DNA of 64,000 bases, taken from the NCBI GenBank assembly GCA_014871385.1, contig CM026433.1:7041528-7105527 (forward strand), in the 5' to 3' direction. This DNA comes from Ceratodon purpureus (lineage: Eukaryota > Streptophyta > Bryopsida > Pseudoditrichales > Ditrichaceae). Below, piece after piece: positions 9,625-21,466 of this stretch; within the stretch, counting starts at the first letter, position 1, and each line of letters begins with the position of its first letter. A program made the translations under genes and the position numbers. Below the pieces are notes generated by a model. That model saw nothing but the letters and a program-made list of their open reading frames with translations. It made no database searches and was not told the DNA's origin.

Positions 9625-12600
9625 CTAGCCATTCTGCTCGACCTTTCTTTTCTTCCCTACGTTACCGCCCTTGTGTCTTGACCTTTCTAAGAAACTTGGA
9701 TGTCGTCGTGTGTTGTTGTCACACTCCCCTGGTGCGAACCGTGGTTGAGAGAGGGGATGTAATAACCCAGCTTCAGCCTTAGCCTGACGATCGAAGATCT
9801 TCCCCTTCATAGAACGCACCTGCGCTAGTGCAAACACTGTGAGTGATCTGTCCTTTGTCACCAAGTCTTGAATCTCTGCAAGCTCGGCTATAAAATCACG
9901 GTACTGACCGTTTGGACCACTTCCCTGAGTCCGGGCAGTTTCGTCCAGAGGAGCGTCCTCCCCAGCAACCACTGTCCTACTACCCTTAAACGCATCAATA
10001 TGGGAAGTGTCCATACCCGATTCAATAGTCCCCTTCAGCGTACCACAATGCCTTATAATGAGGGCGTCCTCGATGTCCGGATGTAGACACTTGAAAACCT
10101 TAACAGCGTGTTTACAGATGTTACCTCTCTTTCCCATTGGACAGTCGCATTGTGCCCAAACTGAATCAGGACACGTCACTGTCCACACTGCTGGGAAATT
10201 ATTCACAGATAGCACCAGAGCAATGTCCAACTTCTCAGGATAGATGAGGACGTTATCATGGGGGATCTCCCGCGCTCTAAGTACTGCCCCTGCAACAATC
10301 CCTTCCGCCTTTCTGTTTTTTATGAAACCGTAAAGCTTACATTGGACGCCATACCAGTAGTGCGTCAGTACGTCCCCCACAAGATGGTAGACCAACCAGT
10401 CCATACGACGTCCTGTGAGCTTCTGTCTTGTCTGCACCAAGATGGACTTCAAGTTAGCGTGATAGGATTCTACAGCAGCATTGGTGTCCTGGCCGCAATG
10501 TGGGAAATTCCTGTTCGCAGTAACCCACATGGCAGTTTTCCCACTCCAAGTCTCTTCGAAGTACGAGACGAAGGCTTCTGCAGCAGGAAATTTTTCACGA
10601 AGTAATCCTATCTTCACCTTCGCTCTCTGCACAGCTATATCACCTTCAACCAAATCAGGGGAGTACATTATTTCCTCCACAGCGTTCAGAACCTGGACAC
10701 GCAGGACGTCGTCCTTGATCTTCTGGACAGCGTTTTCTTTCCAAGCCTTCCTCACATGCCATAAGCACAGCATTATGGGCAGTCCAGGCCAAACAGTCCT
10801 GGAAGAAACACAAAAAAGTCGGTTGAGAGTATGAAAATGGACAGAGTAAAAGACACATAATTTAAATGTGACCGTCAAACGAGGACCACGGGGGAGGAGG
10901 GGAAGTACCCGATTGCGTTTATCTCCGCCTGAGCATTGTCTACGATAAAAGATCCAGGCTCCCAATCTGGATGTGCAGCCTTGCAGCGATCATTAAGTTT
11001 TTCAAGCCAAGGCTTGACGTCCTTCTCCTTTGATTTGCCGACAAGAATGAATGCAACTGGTATACCATTCTCCCACTCGTCAAATACCATGACAGTGTAC
11101 AGCGGATACTGCAGATATTTAAAACAGAACTCAGAAGATTAAAGTACAGTCCAGGACGCATGGAATTCCTCCAAACATTTGAGTCCATGACGGCAGATAC
11201 TACCCTGTATAAGAAACACGGAAAACGGAAATGCTGCGGAATACAAATATGATACATCATACCTTCGGTTCATTAGTTCCAAATGTCGCGTCCATTGCAA
11301 CCTGCCTCTTATGTCCATATCGAAGCATCATTTCTAGCTGCCAAGGTGTCTGAATACCAAGGCAGAATGGTAATTCCTCCTCCTCAGCAGTAGGGGCATC
11401 TGCATTTAAATTGATGTTACCAAATTCGTGGTAATGGAAAACACTGTCTTCATTCTCTTCTGTCCACATGCGGACACTCAAAGGGTCTTTGACGTGCTTC
11501 TGCCATAATTGAGATGCTCTCTTTTTGCTCAAATTGTAAACATCATCAGGCATAATGAATGTGTCTCTACTACAGGGCCTGTTATCTTTGGCGCACTCCC
11601 ATACTTCCTTCTTGTGGATGGCCATTACCTGTGCAGGCGAGAATCCCTGTGCTAACATGGTCCTAATCCAATTTCTTGTTCTCCAGGACAGCCTTGCACC
11701 TAAGGCATGTCTAAATCCTGCGAAGCTACTACCATGACAGGGCTTTCCCTGACTATTGACATGATTCATGTTATGGTATTGTATTTCACAGAGGGTGCTG
11801 TCCATGTACAATTGTTTTGCTACGAAATTGCACTGGCACCCTCGTTTTGAAGTCATACCTGCTTGAACCCTGCTAGCTCGACGGATCCTCCCAGGCCCGA
11901 CCTTTGCTGGAACAGGAATGCCGTCCTGGAATGGAGCATGCTTATCCTCATCGTCTGAATTATCTGAATCCTCTTCTAGAACTTCAACAGAAACCTGGGG
12001 AGGCAGTGGTCGTTTAGCACCCTTAAGTCTCTTTGCTTCAGCAGCGGCAAACTTCGCTGCTTCCTTTGCGGCCTTCTTTTCCTGCTTCTCAACTCGCTTT
12101 CTAGCATTCTTCTGATTCGTTGACAATTTCTTCTTTACAGCACTAGCAAATATTTTATCAACCTCGTTCTTGACTTCCTCTGTCCTGTCAAGAGGGCCGT
12201 ACTCGCAGTGAAACCTGTACCATGCCAGGTCCAATTATGAAAACAGATGTATTAGAACCCTAAAAAATAAATCAGTCTAATTAAGCCCGTCCTGGGCTCT
12301 GGTAAGAAGTCAGACATCAGATCTAAGTCCCTGGAACTGATATGAAACATATTCACAGAAGTGGAGCAAATCAGACTTACTTAATTTTCTGCAGGAAACT
12401 AGTTTCCTTCGGATTCTCAGCTTGACCGGCCTTGTGTCCTAGGCTGGGGACCTCATTGAAGGTGCACGGGAAATCCCTCATGCTCTGCTCACCCTCGACA
12501 AAATCCCCTAGCCGATCCCACGGAATAATCGCACGAAATGTTTCCCTGAGCCTACCACGTCCATTATTTGTCCTCCCTTCCCAAGCGATGTCTGTTCTGT

Positions 12601-12826
12601 CGAAAGGCCCATCTGGTGGGATCTGCAACCTAGCACGGAGTTTCTGCAGAGTAACATCCCGTACCCTGGCCCCCCCACTCGCCCTGGACGCCCTCTTCTC
12701 AATCGCCTGTATACCATCCTCATCATCTCCGTCCTCGGCATCGGAACATCGTAGGCATCCAGTACCTTCGAACTCCAATGTGAAGGGATCCTGATCCGCA
12801 GCAAGGTCGACCACGTCGACCTCCAT
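9625..12826 (-). CDS. Mutator-like transposase, DDE + SWIM zinc finger (4 exons)
   Basis: Exons are complement 12381-12826, 11263-12214, 10909-11108 and 9625-10798; intron phases 2, 0 and 2 close in frame to give 923 aa. The protein catalyses excision and integration of the element in the nucleus. The order is: an acidic N-terminus; a Lys/Ala-rich coiled segment; a Cys/His cluster (RGCQC ... YHNMNH) like the zinc-binding DNA-recognition module of MULEs; then the catalytic core. Core residues are Asp457 (MDATFGTN), Asp523 (FIVDNAQ) and Glu643 (TNAAVESYH), with the family CxxH at Cys544/His547. A SWIM finger C-x-C...C-x-H follows at 750-763, and the end is basic. No frameshift or stop is seen, so the enzyme should be functional. 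Its start lies 75 bp inside the right TIR, which probably supplies the promoter. Confidence 0.93.
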
Positions 12827-12901
12827 GGCGACTTCCAGTACGACACAGCGCTACGTGGACATTCGAACCAGGACGGCGCCTGCTTGCGCAGGAGCACCGG
12901 G

Positions 12902-13248
12902 GGACAGCATGCGCTCCGCACAGTGCTGTCGCAGAGTCACGGCGAGCAGCAGCTCCGCATCACGGCGGCGGGGAGGAGACGCAATGACCGCGCTAGGGCA
13001 CGGGGGGAGAGGGGGGTGCTGGGCAGGGGTGCGCTGGAGGGGTGACGTGGCGAGGTGGTGGGCCCGGACGGGGACGGAGCAGACGGACGAGGAAACACCG
13101 TCGAGGGCGTCTCGCGGGTCGGGGACCGGGACTGGGAAGACCCCGCGGGGGGGGTCTCGAGGGGAGGGGAGTCTCGGGCTGCCCGCGGGGCAGCGCAGCC
13201 CGCGCGAGGCTTCCGCAGGAGGCTCGTAGCACTAGAATACGGCGATCC
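12902..13248 (-). repeat. Right terminal inverted repeat of the MULE
   Basis: 347 bp, the inverted partner of 5319-5666. An additional 17-bp match lies just inside at 12865-12881. The transposase start codon (12826-12824) is immediately internal to it. Confidence 0.95.
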
Positions 13249-13257
13249 GTTTTGGAA
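13249..13257. repeat. Right 9-bp target-site duplication of the MULE
   Basis: GTTTTGGAA, identical to 5310-5318. Confidence 0.9.
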
Positions 13258-15235
13258 GAGGCTTCTACTATTAAATTGGGTTTGTTTTCAAAACCGAGGA
13301 TCAGTTGTGTTACCCGAAGGCTTGCTGGCATGTGTTGCAACCAAGTTCGACCTCCGACATTTCAGTCTGCGCTCCGACACTTTCTTCAACTTTCTTTCCT
13401 CTCCTCCCGCTGCTTCACTGACAACTCTTTTTGCGCTTCCGCCAGGGTATAGGATTCAGCCTCATGAGTCTTGCGTTTTCAAATTCCTGGACTTGGTTCC
13501 ACACGGTGCATTTTCCTTTCACCACGCCTTCCGGTGTCTTCTGTACAGTACAATTTTAGTACTGGCATCTCGGAGTTCGCATTATTACGTACTACGGTTA
13601 AAGTGCATAACTCGTCGATCCTGAAGCCACGTAGTTTGATGAACACTATTAATCCAACCGCCCTACCTCGATTATCTTCGACATGCATTCTCGTCAGGAA
13701 CGATCACGGCCTAAGACCCATTAATCTGCTTCTTTTCCTTGAATTATTTCCAAGAGCCATTATATGGAAAAAGTTCCTCTGCGTGGGAGAAGCCATGCAA
13801 GGCCAGAACAGACCCCGCCCAGCAATAAATGATTGACCTAAACTGGGTGCACAAGGCAGGCTGGCATGTTGTGTTGCCTTTGTCCAGGATCATCATCATT
13901 CGGGCAAACATCCATGCTGCTACATACTCGACACGTAAGTCTTTGGAGGCGCATTCGAGCAAGCCAGTGGTCCACACCGATGGGCAAGTCCCTATTTTGG
14001 ATCCTCCATTCTTGAAATTGTATCACATCCTTGTAGATTCAGCTCCTGGTCGGCTACTAGTTACTTCTTCTTCCTGCCTGATTGATCTACCATCCTGAAA
14101 TTCTTTAAGTTAGCCATGGAGGCCAGTGAATAGAAGCACCGTAGGTGCTGCTACTTAAAGAGTTGAACTCATGAGTGACCCCGCTCATCATGCTCTCACA
14201 ATTTGCCGTATAGCAGTGACTCTGAAGTTGTCAAATGTTTGCCAGAATGAACGCGATCGTAAGAGCGACCAAGAAGACATGGAATCCTAAAGTGTAATGT
14301 TTAAATCATGTATCTGTCCCTCGAGAACCAGTTTATTGTTATGTATAAACAAGGCGTACGAGTCTCAATGGACTTCTAGTATAGACTCCTGGAAACGAAT
14401 AAGCAAAAACAAATGTGCATGTTGTGGAGTACATAAACTGAAGCGGCCCCTTCTTGTGAAAACGTGGAGAGAAGTCCGAAGGTCAAGCTTAGAAGAATAT
14501 GATGGGAAGGAGTATGGAGCAAAATTTGTAGATTCAGCGAGCTGGTTTTTCTCAAATCACAAGGAAAGGAATTCAGGCAGAGTCGCAGAGAAGAGGATTG
14601 AACACAATTGTGATACCATAAAGAATTTCATACACTCGGCTATTCATACGGAGACACAATATCACCACAACAGTATTATCTTCATTCAAATACGCAAAAC
14701 GCACCACGAAACAGTATTTATCCCCAAGAAGGGAACGTAGGTCGGTAATCATCCTTTTTTTTTAAAACCCCTAAACTAACAGATCATGGGTCATCCAACA
14801 TAGTATACATGATACAAGCTTGTGATCACATTACAAACAAGAGCAAATGCACTGCGAACTCGTCATCAAACACGGCATGTAGGATTCTCTCCACCTCGTC
14901 CCCCATACAGAAGGTAGGTGCCCCAGTCAACTCTGTCGCCGTTGCCGAGGTAGGCGTCATAGCACTGAGGAGGAACAGTGGCCCAAGTAGTGGCCCCAGA
15001 TAGCCCGGTGGTAGGAACATGATACCAAAGATTGTCGTTCCTGTTCTGCCACACAACGTTTCGCAGGTATGCGGCACCCAATTCATTAGAGTATTTCCCT
15101 GTGCCCATGTGGGTATTCGTCACCCGGCCGTTGGTGACGATCGGGTGGTGTTTTTCAGAATGAAGACACCCGCTTCATTTTGAAAAACAACCAAAAGATG
15201 TAAAGTAGACAGAGGAAAGAAATGTTGTTGACTAA
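13258..15235. other. Region without a confident gene
   Basis: Several ORFs of 60-150 codons overlap on both strands, for example 13744-13977 (-), 14297-14740 (+) and 14866-15123 (-). None shows a family motif, and I could not chain them with convincing splice sites. The minus frame at 14866-15123 is moderately protein-like (Trp/Tyr-rich) and might be an exon downstream of the hydrophobic ORF at 15236-15493. Confidence 0.35.
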
Positions 15236-15493
15236 CTAGTTAGCTGCAAAGGAAAACCAACCAAGCTCTGCAAAGGCAACGACTTTGTAAACAAGAGCAC
15301 CCCCCAGATGAAAACCCAATATAAGAAACATTACAGCGATGATCAGAAAAGATGACGCCTTCCGCACCGCCGAACTCAAATGCTTCACCTCCTTCATTGG
15401 ATCCGCGCCTTTCGAGGGCATGATTGCCAGAGTGCCGACCACCAGGACCGCAACCGAGAAAGCGAACGCTTGTGAAACAACCATGAAGAACAT
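15236..15493 (-). CDS. Possible exon of a membrane protein, unknown
   Basis: This 85-codon minus-strand frame holds two clear hydrophobic segments (FFMVVSQAFAFSVAVLVVG and SSFLIIAVMFLILGFHLGGA) separated by a short basic/polar loop. The frame stays open upstream of the first ATG for at least 15 codons, so the start is uncertain. It ends in a stop at 15236-15238 soon after the second segment. It may be one exon of a larger membrane protein continuing into 14866-15123, or a relic. I do not recognise the family. The hydrophobic pattern is seen; coding status is a guess. Confidence 0.3.
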   Translation of the reverse strand: MFFMVVSQAFAFSVAVLVVGTLAIMPSKGADPMKEVKHLSSAVRKASSFLIIAVMFLILGFHLGGALVYKVVAFAELGWFSFAAN

Positions 15494-16699
15494 CGCAGTC
15501 AGCTTCGTTCCATCCTCGGCCTCCGCATGCGAGTAAAAACTTGCGGCCTCGACGTCAGTGGGTTAGATAGTGTTAGCTATCTATGCCTGAAGGATTTAGA
15601 ATGTGTTATCCTCTTTCTCTCTTGTACCATAGTTCGGCTCGGCCTTTGGCGCTGTGCGCCTAAGTTGGAACAGGTTGGTTTTCTTATGCAACTCAGGAAA
15701 GGTTGCAACTAAAAGATTAAATACCGGAGATGAAGCAATAGATCGAGTCTGCCAAGAGTGAACTCTCCCTTTGTCAAGGAGTTAGACTTTCAGATTTGAG
15801 TAGGTTGAACCTTCTTCCATGTAGTATAGATTCTTACTGATTCTCAGGGTAGAGCCCAATTCAGAGTCCTGTACTGTCTGATGACTGTGGCAGCAATCAT
15901 GTATGATACCGAAAATCCAATCACGAAGGTGAGGAAATTTAACCCAGCCTGAGTCACGCATTGTCTCGTCTCTCCGAGAATTACTTCTTTTGAGGAACAC
16001 ATTACACGTTAAGTGAATGCTTACTTCGGGACATTTATTTCGTTTGTAGAGCTATGGGTTGAGAGACTCAGTGGTTACAGAATCTGCATACTGGTGCCAA
16101 TGTGCAGAAGACTCTCTGCCTACATTTTGTATGCACATCAACTGATCAGGTAAGGAGATGAGAACAGCGCCACCATGGTGACGTGAAACCTGAAATAGGC
16201 TAACCATAATGGCTGTTAGCCACCACACTGAAAACAATCACAACCGCTTCTACCTTGTGACGTGCTGATCGTTTGGCGGTGGTGCAATACTACTCGGTGC
16301 CATCACAATTATATTTCTTATGCTTGAGCTTAATCTCCACTTCGTGTGTATTTGGATTGGGTTCATAGCCCTGTACTGTCAATGCTTGGCGCCCAAGTAA
16401 TAGTGATGGCTTGTGCTTCACGTCACTTAATTATCCCATTGCTTTTGCATTACACTGGCTTCAGTGCAGACTACAAAAGGGCACTCGCCCATTCTAAAAT
16501 CCACCACTCTATTCAACTACAGTCTCCACAGAACTCTGTGCGCTTGTGCCTTGAAGGAGATTGTAAGAGTTCCAGAATTGGTTGGTTTCAAATACGAAGT
16601 GGGACAACGACAAATTCTTTTGACTGCTTGTGTGAAGGCAGCTTAGAGTTTCAGAACATGTTGCTTCGAAGCTGATTGAAGGGAACCGATCGAAGAGAG
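15494..16699. other. Intergenic, no gene seen
   Basis: Only short ORFs on both strands (for example 15782-16000 and 16052-16237 on minus, 16346-16675 on plus), none with family likeness. Confidence 0.4.
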
Positions 16700-16777
16700 C
16701 CGCACTCTGATCATCACCAAAGTGTGAGCATAATTTTGCCGCACTTTGATTATCACCAAAGTGTGAGTTTAATTTTT
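16700..16777 (+). repeat. Two tandem 39-bp units, each a small hairpin
   Basis: Copies at 16700-16738 and 16739-16777 share CCGCACT-TGAT-ATCACCAAAG. In the second copy CACTTTG and CAAAGTG can pair as a stem; the first copy has a one-base change in the stem. The pair sits 26 bp upstream of the small ORF at 16804. Confidence 0.7.
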
Positions 16778-16803
16778 TACTACTATTTTACAGCTCCATC
16801 AAT

Positions 16804-17034
16804 ATGGCCACCATGCTGACTCCTACAAGGGTGGAATGCAAAGTAGCAGAGATCCTCAGGAAGAAAGTGAGGTCTACAATGGAGAGCATCGAAGGCATGT
16901 TGGACGCCTTCCAGCAGGAGCTTGTGCTCAATGCTACCCACCCTGCCCGCAAGGATTACAAGGATCAAAGTCTCCAAGCAACCATGAACACAAGCGTAGC
17001 AAAGAGTTCGTCCCAACTATTGGTAATGCTTTGA
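16804..17034 (+). CDS. Hypothetical small protein or first exon, unknown
   Basis: A 76-codon frame starts at an ATG in good context (AATATGGCC). Its product is predicted helical and charged through about residue 55 (ECKVAEILRKKVRSTMESI ...), which is protein-like composition. The last codons overlap a possible donor (TTGGTAATG at about 17019), so it could also be the first exon of a longer gene, but no matching downstream exon was found. No family recognised. It lies directly downstream of the paired hairpin repeats. Confidence 0.3.
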   Translation: MATMLTPTRVECKVAEILRKKVRSTMESIEGMLDAFQQELVLNATHPARKDYKDQSLQATMNTSVAKSSSQLLVML

Positions 17035-19105
17035 AACCAGTTGAAGACGTTTATGTATAACTGTATTCAAACCTTTTAAATTTTGATTCAAATTTTTTAA
17101 GATGGAAAAACCTATCTTGCTTGAGTTCACGTTTAACTTGGGGAATCCCTGGGTCTTTCTGCTTCACATGGCCTCGTAGATACAATTTTAACCTAAACTG
17201 AAAGTCTGGTAATTTTACCAAAATGCTAGAATAGCTGTACATAATTTAGTCCGGCACCCCAAACGTTAATGAGTCCTCTAAACTTGAGAACAACCTTGAC
17301 AATTGTAATTCAATCTCTATCAATTTTCTATACTGTATATAATTCTAAGCATCTATATTTCTGCGTACAGTGTCTGTAGGACTATAAGTATCCAACTTTT
17401 GTATTAACAGCGAGTCCGTATTGGACTGAAGTATTTGCAAAGAGAGTCACAGGTTGTCCATTATTCAGAAAAAGATTGCACCCACTTCACATACTTTGCC
17501 AAAGTTTGTTCACCTATTCTGTTAAGTTTACACTTCCTTTCGAAGGTGTTACGTAGCCCGCAATCAGGGTCAATTTGAACAACTACTGTTTAAAGTGTTG
17601 TGTCTGTCAGCAGCAATGCTTCTTTCACTCATCACCGAGGTCATGTGTGATGTTTTCCTTGTGCGCATTAGCGTGCCAAATGGCTGGAGATACTGGAACT
17701 AACAATTAATACTTCCATCTTCATTTCAACTCTTGCCAATGGATTTGTATCTGCATGTGTCATCCTAATCTCTTCTATCAAAGCAGAAACACATGTATGA
17801 AGGTAATCAAGGTAAGCAGCTTCGGAACTGAAATCCTTCAGGCTAGCTATCTGGATTTTATCTCTCAGAGTTTAGATTCTGTGACAATTTATACGTTGTG
17901 GTGTAAATACCACTTCAATTGTAGGTGTACTGGTAATTGGCCTTCCACGACCAACTTGCTAGTACAGTAGATAGATAGCAGGCTTGTTCATAATAATTCT
18001 AATTAAAAAAAAATGGAAAAATTTGGAAATTTCTAAGGTGGAAAAACGAAAATATGATAAATTCATTTTTGTGATACTTGTCTATTTTTTAGTCCATTTA
18101 AAGTAATTTTTAATATTTTTGGAAAAATAAAATACTTAAAATTTTGATTTTTGGAAGACAAACCTTATTATTCCAAAAAGATAAATATATGTTTAAGCCT
18201 GAACAAATCTATTGACATACGATAGTGGGTGGAGAATCCAGTAGATTACTGATACTTGTCTTTGGAGGTTTGCAATTATCAGCAAAGTTAGTTGAGAAAG
18301 GCTCTTTGAAAGATGCAGAAAAGAGTGCATTGGAGGTATGTAAGGGTGACAAAAATGAAGCCTTGGAGAAACTTTGTAGTGGTTAAAATATGTCAAAATA
18401 TACTAAAATGTTTATTGAAGTGTTTAGGCTTGGTCGTACATTTTGGATTATATAGGTACTTGGCAACCTACTTTCTTTGCCACAACTTGCTCCATGGTTT
18501 ATAGAAGTGACTACTGTAAAATGAAATTCATCTTTTATTTGGTTTCATATAGACCTTTTGATATCTTAGTACCACATCACTAGCATGAACATTTTGAAAT
18601 ATTATGGATTGTTTTGTCATTTGTCCAATTTAGGCACCAACATAAACAAGTCTTTACAACACATTAATATTTGATGCTAACACATTAATATTTGATGCTT
18701 TTATATTTTATAAATCTTGGTTTTATATACATAAATTGAATATCATGCATGAAATCACATAATTCAAACATTGAGGTGATAAGCCTTAGATATGCACTTT
18801 GTAATAGGCTTTAGCCATACATCAATATTCATTAAAAAAAGTTTTGCCAAGAGTTCTGCTAATTTAACTTACAAATCCACATTTAAAACAACATCTAAAC
18901 AACATTCATAAAACTATTCCAATCTTTCAGCCATATGCATAGGAGAATTCAATAGCACCTAAAGTGTCATTGAATTCATGACACATTCTAATAAAACGAG
19001 TCATTGGTGTTTTACCAATTGTGGGTACCAAAAAATATCCCAAGGGTCATTCAGTCTATGACACTTGGTAGATGATGTTGAAAATGTTCAAAATTATAGG
19101 CAAGT
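17035..19105. other. AT-rich intergenic DNA with one dispersed repeat
   Basis: No gene seen apart from the repeat at 17959-18190. Short ORFs (17755-17970, 18193-18396, 18313-18504) are unsupported. The right end should be the 3' UTR of the CFAP73-like gene. Confidence 0.45.
17959..18190 (+). repeat. Dispersed AT-rich repeat, copy A
   Basis: Shares scattered blocks with 24101-24396 (same strand) and 28123-28381 (opposite strand): a GCAGGCTTG-like start, then CCATTTAAAGTAATTTTTA, then GACAAACCTTATT. It is the shortest copy and lacks the terminal GGTGTTACGGTA. Confidence 0.6.
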
Positions 19106-21466
19106 TCATCCCCCCTTTGGCGTAGGATTTCTTCCATATGTTCCCTTGTATAACTTTTGAATGTAATTTAGATCAGTAACAAAGTCTGAAACCATATCTA
19201 GGTTCTTGATAGGATTGTCCTGCAATGGTCGGCTGATAACTGAAACCTGGTCAATTCGGAAAAATAAATTCTCTGCTGCCATACAAATCTGTCATTCAGA
19301 CAACCATCCTCCATTGTCAAAAAATGCACCACCTTCCACAACTTCAAGAACAGATAAATATAAAAAAGAAACAGCAAATTAAACCCACTTCATCAAGTTG
19401 ATTATTTACCTGGCTCCGCGCAAGAGTTCTAGCAGCAGCCATTTGAAGCATTTGGTCAATTTGAAGCTGCAATTGAGACGTCTCTAGCTTTTTTTGCTCC
19501 ACAAACTGTTTTGTCATACTCACCTCATTGTTGAGGGTCATGATTTCATTTGCCGTAGACTTTTTATAATTTTGAAACTCTGCTCTCAGCTCATCATTGT
19601 GTTCTGTGCACATTGCGAGGTGCTCCTTCAAATCCTGCCGACTTGCATCAAGGGTGGCATGCCTATCAAAAACCATCCAAAAGAAGCATGTCCTTTGAAG
19701 TTAGTAAATCGCCAACCTGTAGAATTTTATTACCTTCACATGTGGTGGGTGTCTTATGGATGGAATTTCAGGAACTAAGAATTTTAATCTTCCATTGCAA
19801 GCTACCAAGCTTTTAGATTTCTCTTTGATTCACAGCAAAACTTTCATATAAAGAACTTGGCCTCTTAGTCCTAAATCAAGAGGCCTATTCCTTTGCAATT
19901 TTAATTGTTTTAATAAGATCCAAAATTATTATTGAGATTGCCATATTCATTAAATTGCCTAATCTTGTTACACTAGTCGCCACACTATTCAACTGAATTG
20001 AGAAACTCAATTGAAATCACACTGCTTGAGCGGCCAATATAATCAAGATAAGCCAATTTAATGAATATAATGTTTCATGTTTGCAACAACCAATTGAATT
20101 ATTGAAGTAGGACTTTTATAAATGCATTATTTGTATTTCTGAAGTAATCTAGATAACAGTCATGAAGTAATGTAGATAACAGTAATCTAGATACAATTTC
20201 ATATTTTGGATCAAAGTATTCAATCTCAAAGCCATGCTATAGATCATAACCTGATCATGAGATCATTGATTTCGTGGTATTGAGTAGCTTTTTCAACAAC
20301 ACTTTCCAAATATTTCTGATACATCATCAACCTATCCAAATTGGCAAGTGTTGCACTCCGATGAAGTTTCAACTTGAGCAAAGCCTCCTCCAATTGTATA
20401 ATCTCTTGTTCCTGCCAACAATGAGATATGTATGTGTATCACAATGCAACACTATTGCAGACCAAAATTCTTGCATCAAGGAAGAAAACGAAGTTTTATA
20501 ACTTCCAATAAGTGAAATTATGGCATTGAATTATGATTCCATATATAACTTTGATTACTTCTCACGTTTACCACACAAGAAAAAATTCATCAACCAATCT
20601 TTTGTTAAAAGAAAATCAATGTTTGAAAATCAAATTCACCTTCTCTAAACGTGATTTTATCTCATCAGCTGATTTCTTCTCAGCCCGTTTTTTCTTGACT
20701 GCATTTTCCTGGGCAATCAAGCACATCAGGTCATTCACAGATCACATACTTATTCATAAAAAGTAATACTTGATAGTCTGCTACAAATTTTGGGTTTATA
20801 ATGTGCCTCAACAATTCTTAGAAACATTAATAGAAAATAAATTATTCGTTGTTGTGACTTTATCGGAAAAAGGTAGTCCACATATAAAAGGCACCATTTG
20901 CAACATGTTGAAAAATATTGAACTTGTTGGGAAAAATTAAACCTGTAAGAATCGTGAAAATCCAATAAGTGATTCTTGCAATTTGAGATCTTTGTCACGC
21001 AAATCATCTTCTCGCTTTTGTAGAATTTCTTCCTTCCTTCCTTAAATCCGTCATGCATTCCACAAACCATACTACTTAAGAATTGAACATTAAAATTTAT
21101 TTGTGTAATATTAAAGTTTTACAAATCTATCCAGTTTTAGTTTTTTGACTATTAAAACACTCTACTTGAATTTGAGAAGGAAAATTTGTGCATGACTTTG
21201 AAAATAGCCTAGAACTTGAGCTTTTGAACAATATTCAACTATGCAACATACTGTGCACATTCTACTTTTTGTCGCTCTAATTCTTCGTGCACCAAGTGCA
21301 TGAGACGGCGCTTTTCAAGCAAACGAGTAGCAGGCAATGCTTTGTCTAATTGGCCAGCTCCAATTGGAAGCAAGGTGGGCGGTGGAGTCCCTTCTCTCTC
21401 CTCCTTCTCCCGAGCCTCTCGCTCAGCCTTTGTCTCTTTCATTGCAGCTTTGGTAGATTGTGCCAT
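19106..21466 (-). CDS. CFAP73: CFAP73/CCDC42-family flagellar coiled-coil protein (6 exons)
   Basis: Exons are complement 21252-21466, 20943-21036, 20640-20708, 20251-20411, 19410-19662 and 19106-19288. Phases 2, 0, 0, 2, 0 close in frame to give 324 aa, the usual size for CFAP73 or CCDC42. After a charged N-terminus comes ATRLLEKRR, then the DUF4200-type block DDLRDKDLKLQESLIGFSRF and the KKKRAEKKSADE basic stretch. Heptad-rich helices follow to the end. In algae and animals this family forms the MIA complex that positions inner dynein arms on motile axonemes, or acts in sperm tails. A plant that keeps it should have motile sperm. The start is the first true ATG; a TTG-initiated frame five codons upstream is ignored. 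CFAP73 versus CCDC42 assignment is not certain. Confidence 0.88.

Larger units (their letters stand above)
5319..13248. mobile_element. Complete Mutator-like (MULE) DNA transposon, 7930 bp
   Basis: Both ends are present. The left end begins GGATCGCCGTATTC, the right end is its exact inverse, and both are flanked by the 9-bp direct repeat GTTTTGGAA. The terminal inverted repeats are 348 and 347 bp and differ by one substitution and one C in a homopolymer, so the insertion looks young. Inside are two intact spliced genes pointing at each other: an accessory gene at 5917-8946 (+) and the transposase at 9625-12826 (-). They are separated by an A-rich, ORF-poor spacer. Long TIRs, the duplication length, the DDE transposase with CxxH and the SWIM finger all fit Mutator. 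The convergent two-gene plan with promoters at the TIRs is that of maize MuDR. Nothing visible prevents it from being autonomous. The GC-rich ends contrast with AT-rich flanks. Confidence 0.95.
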
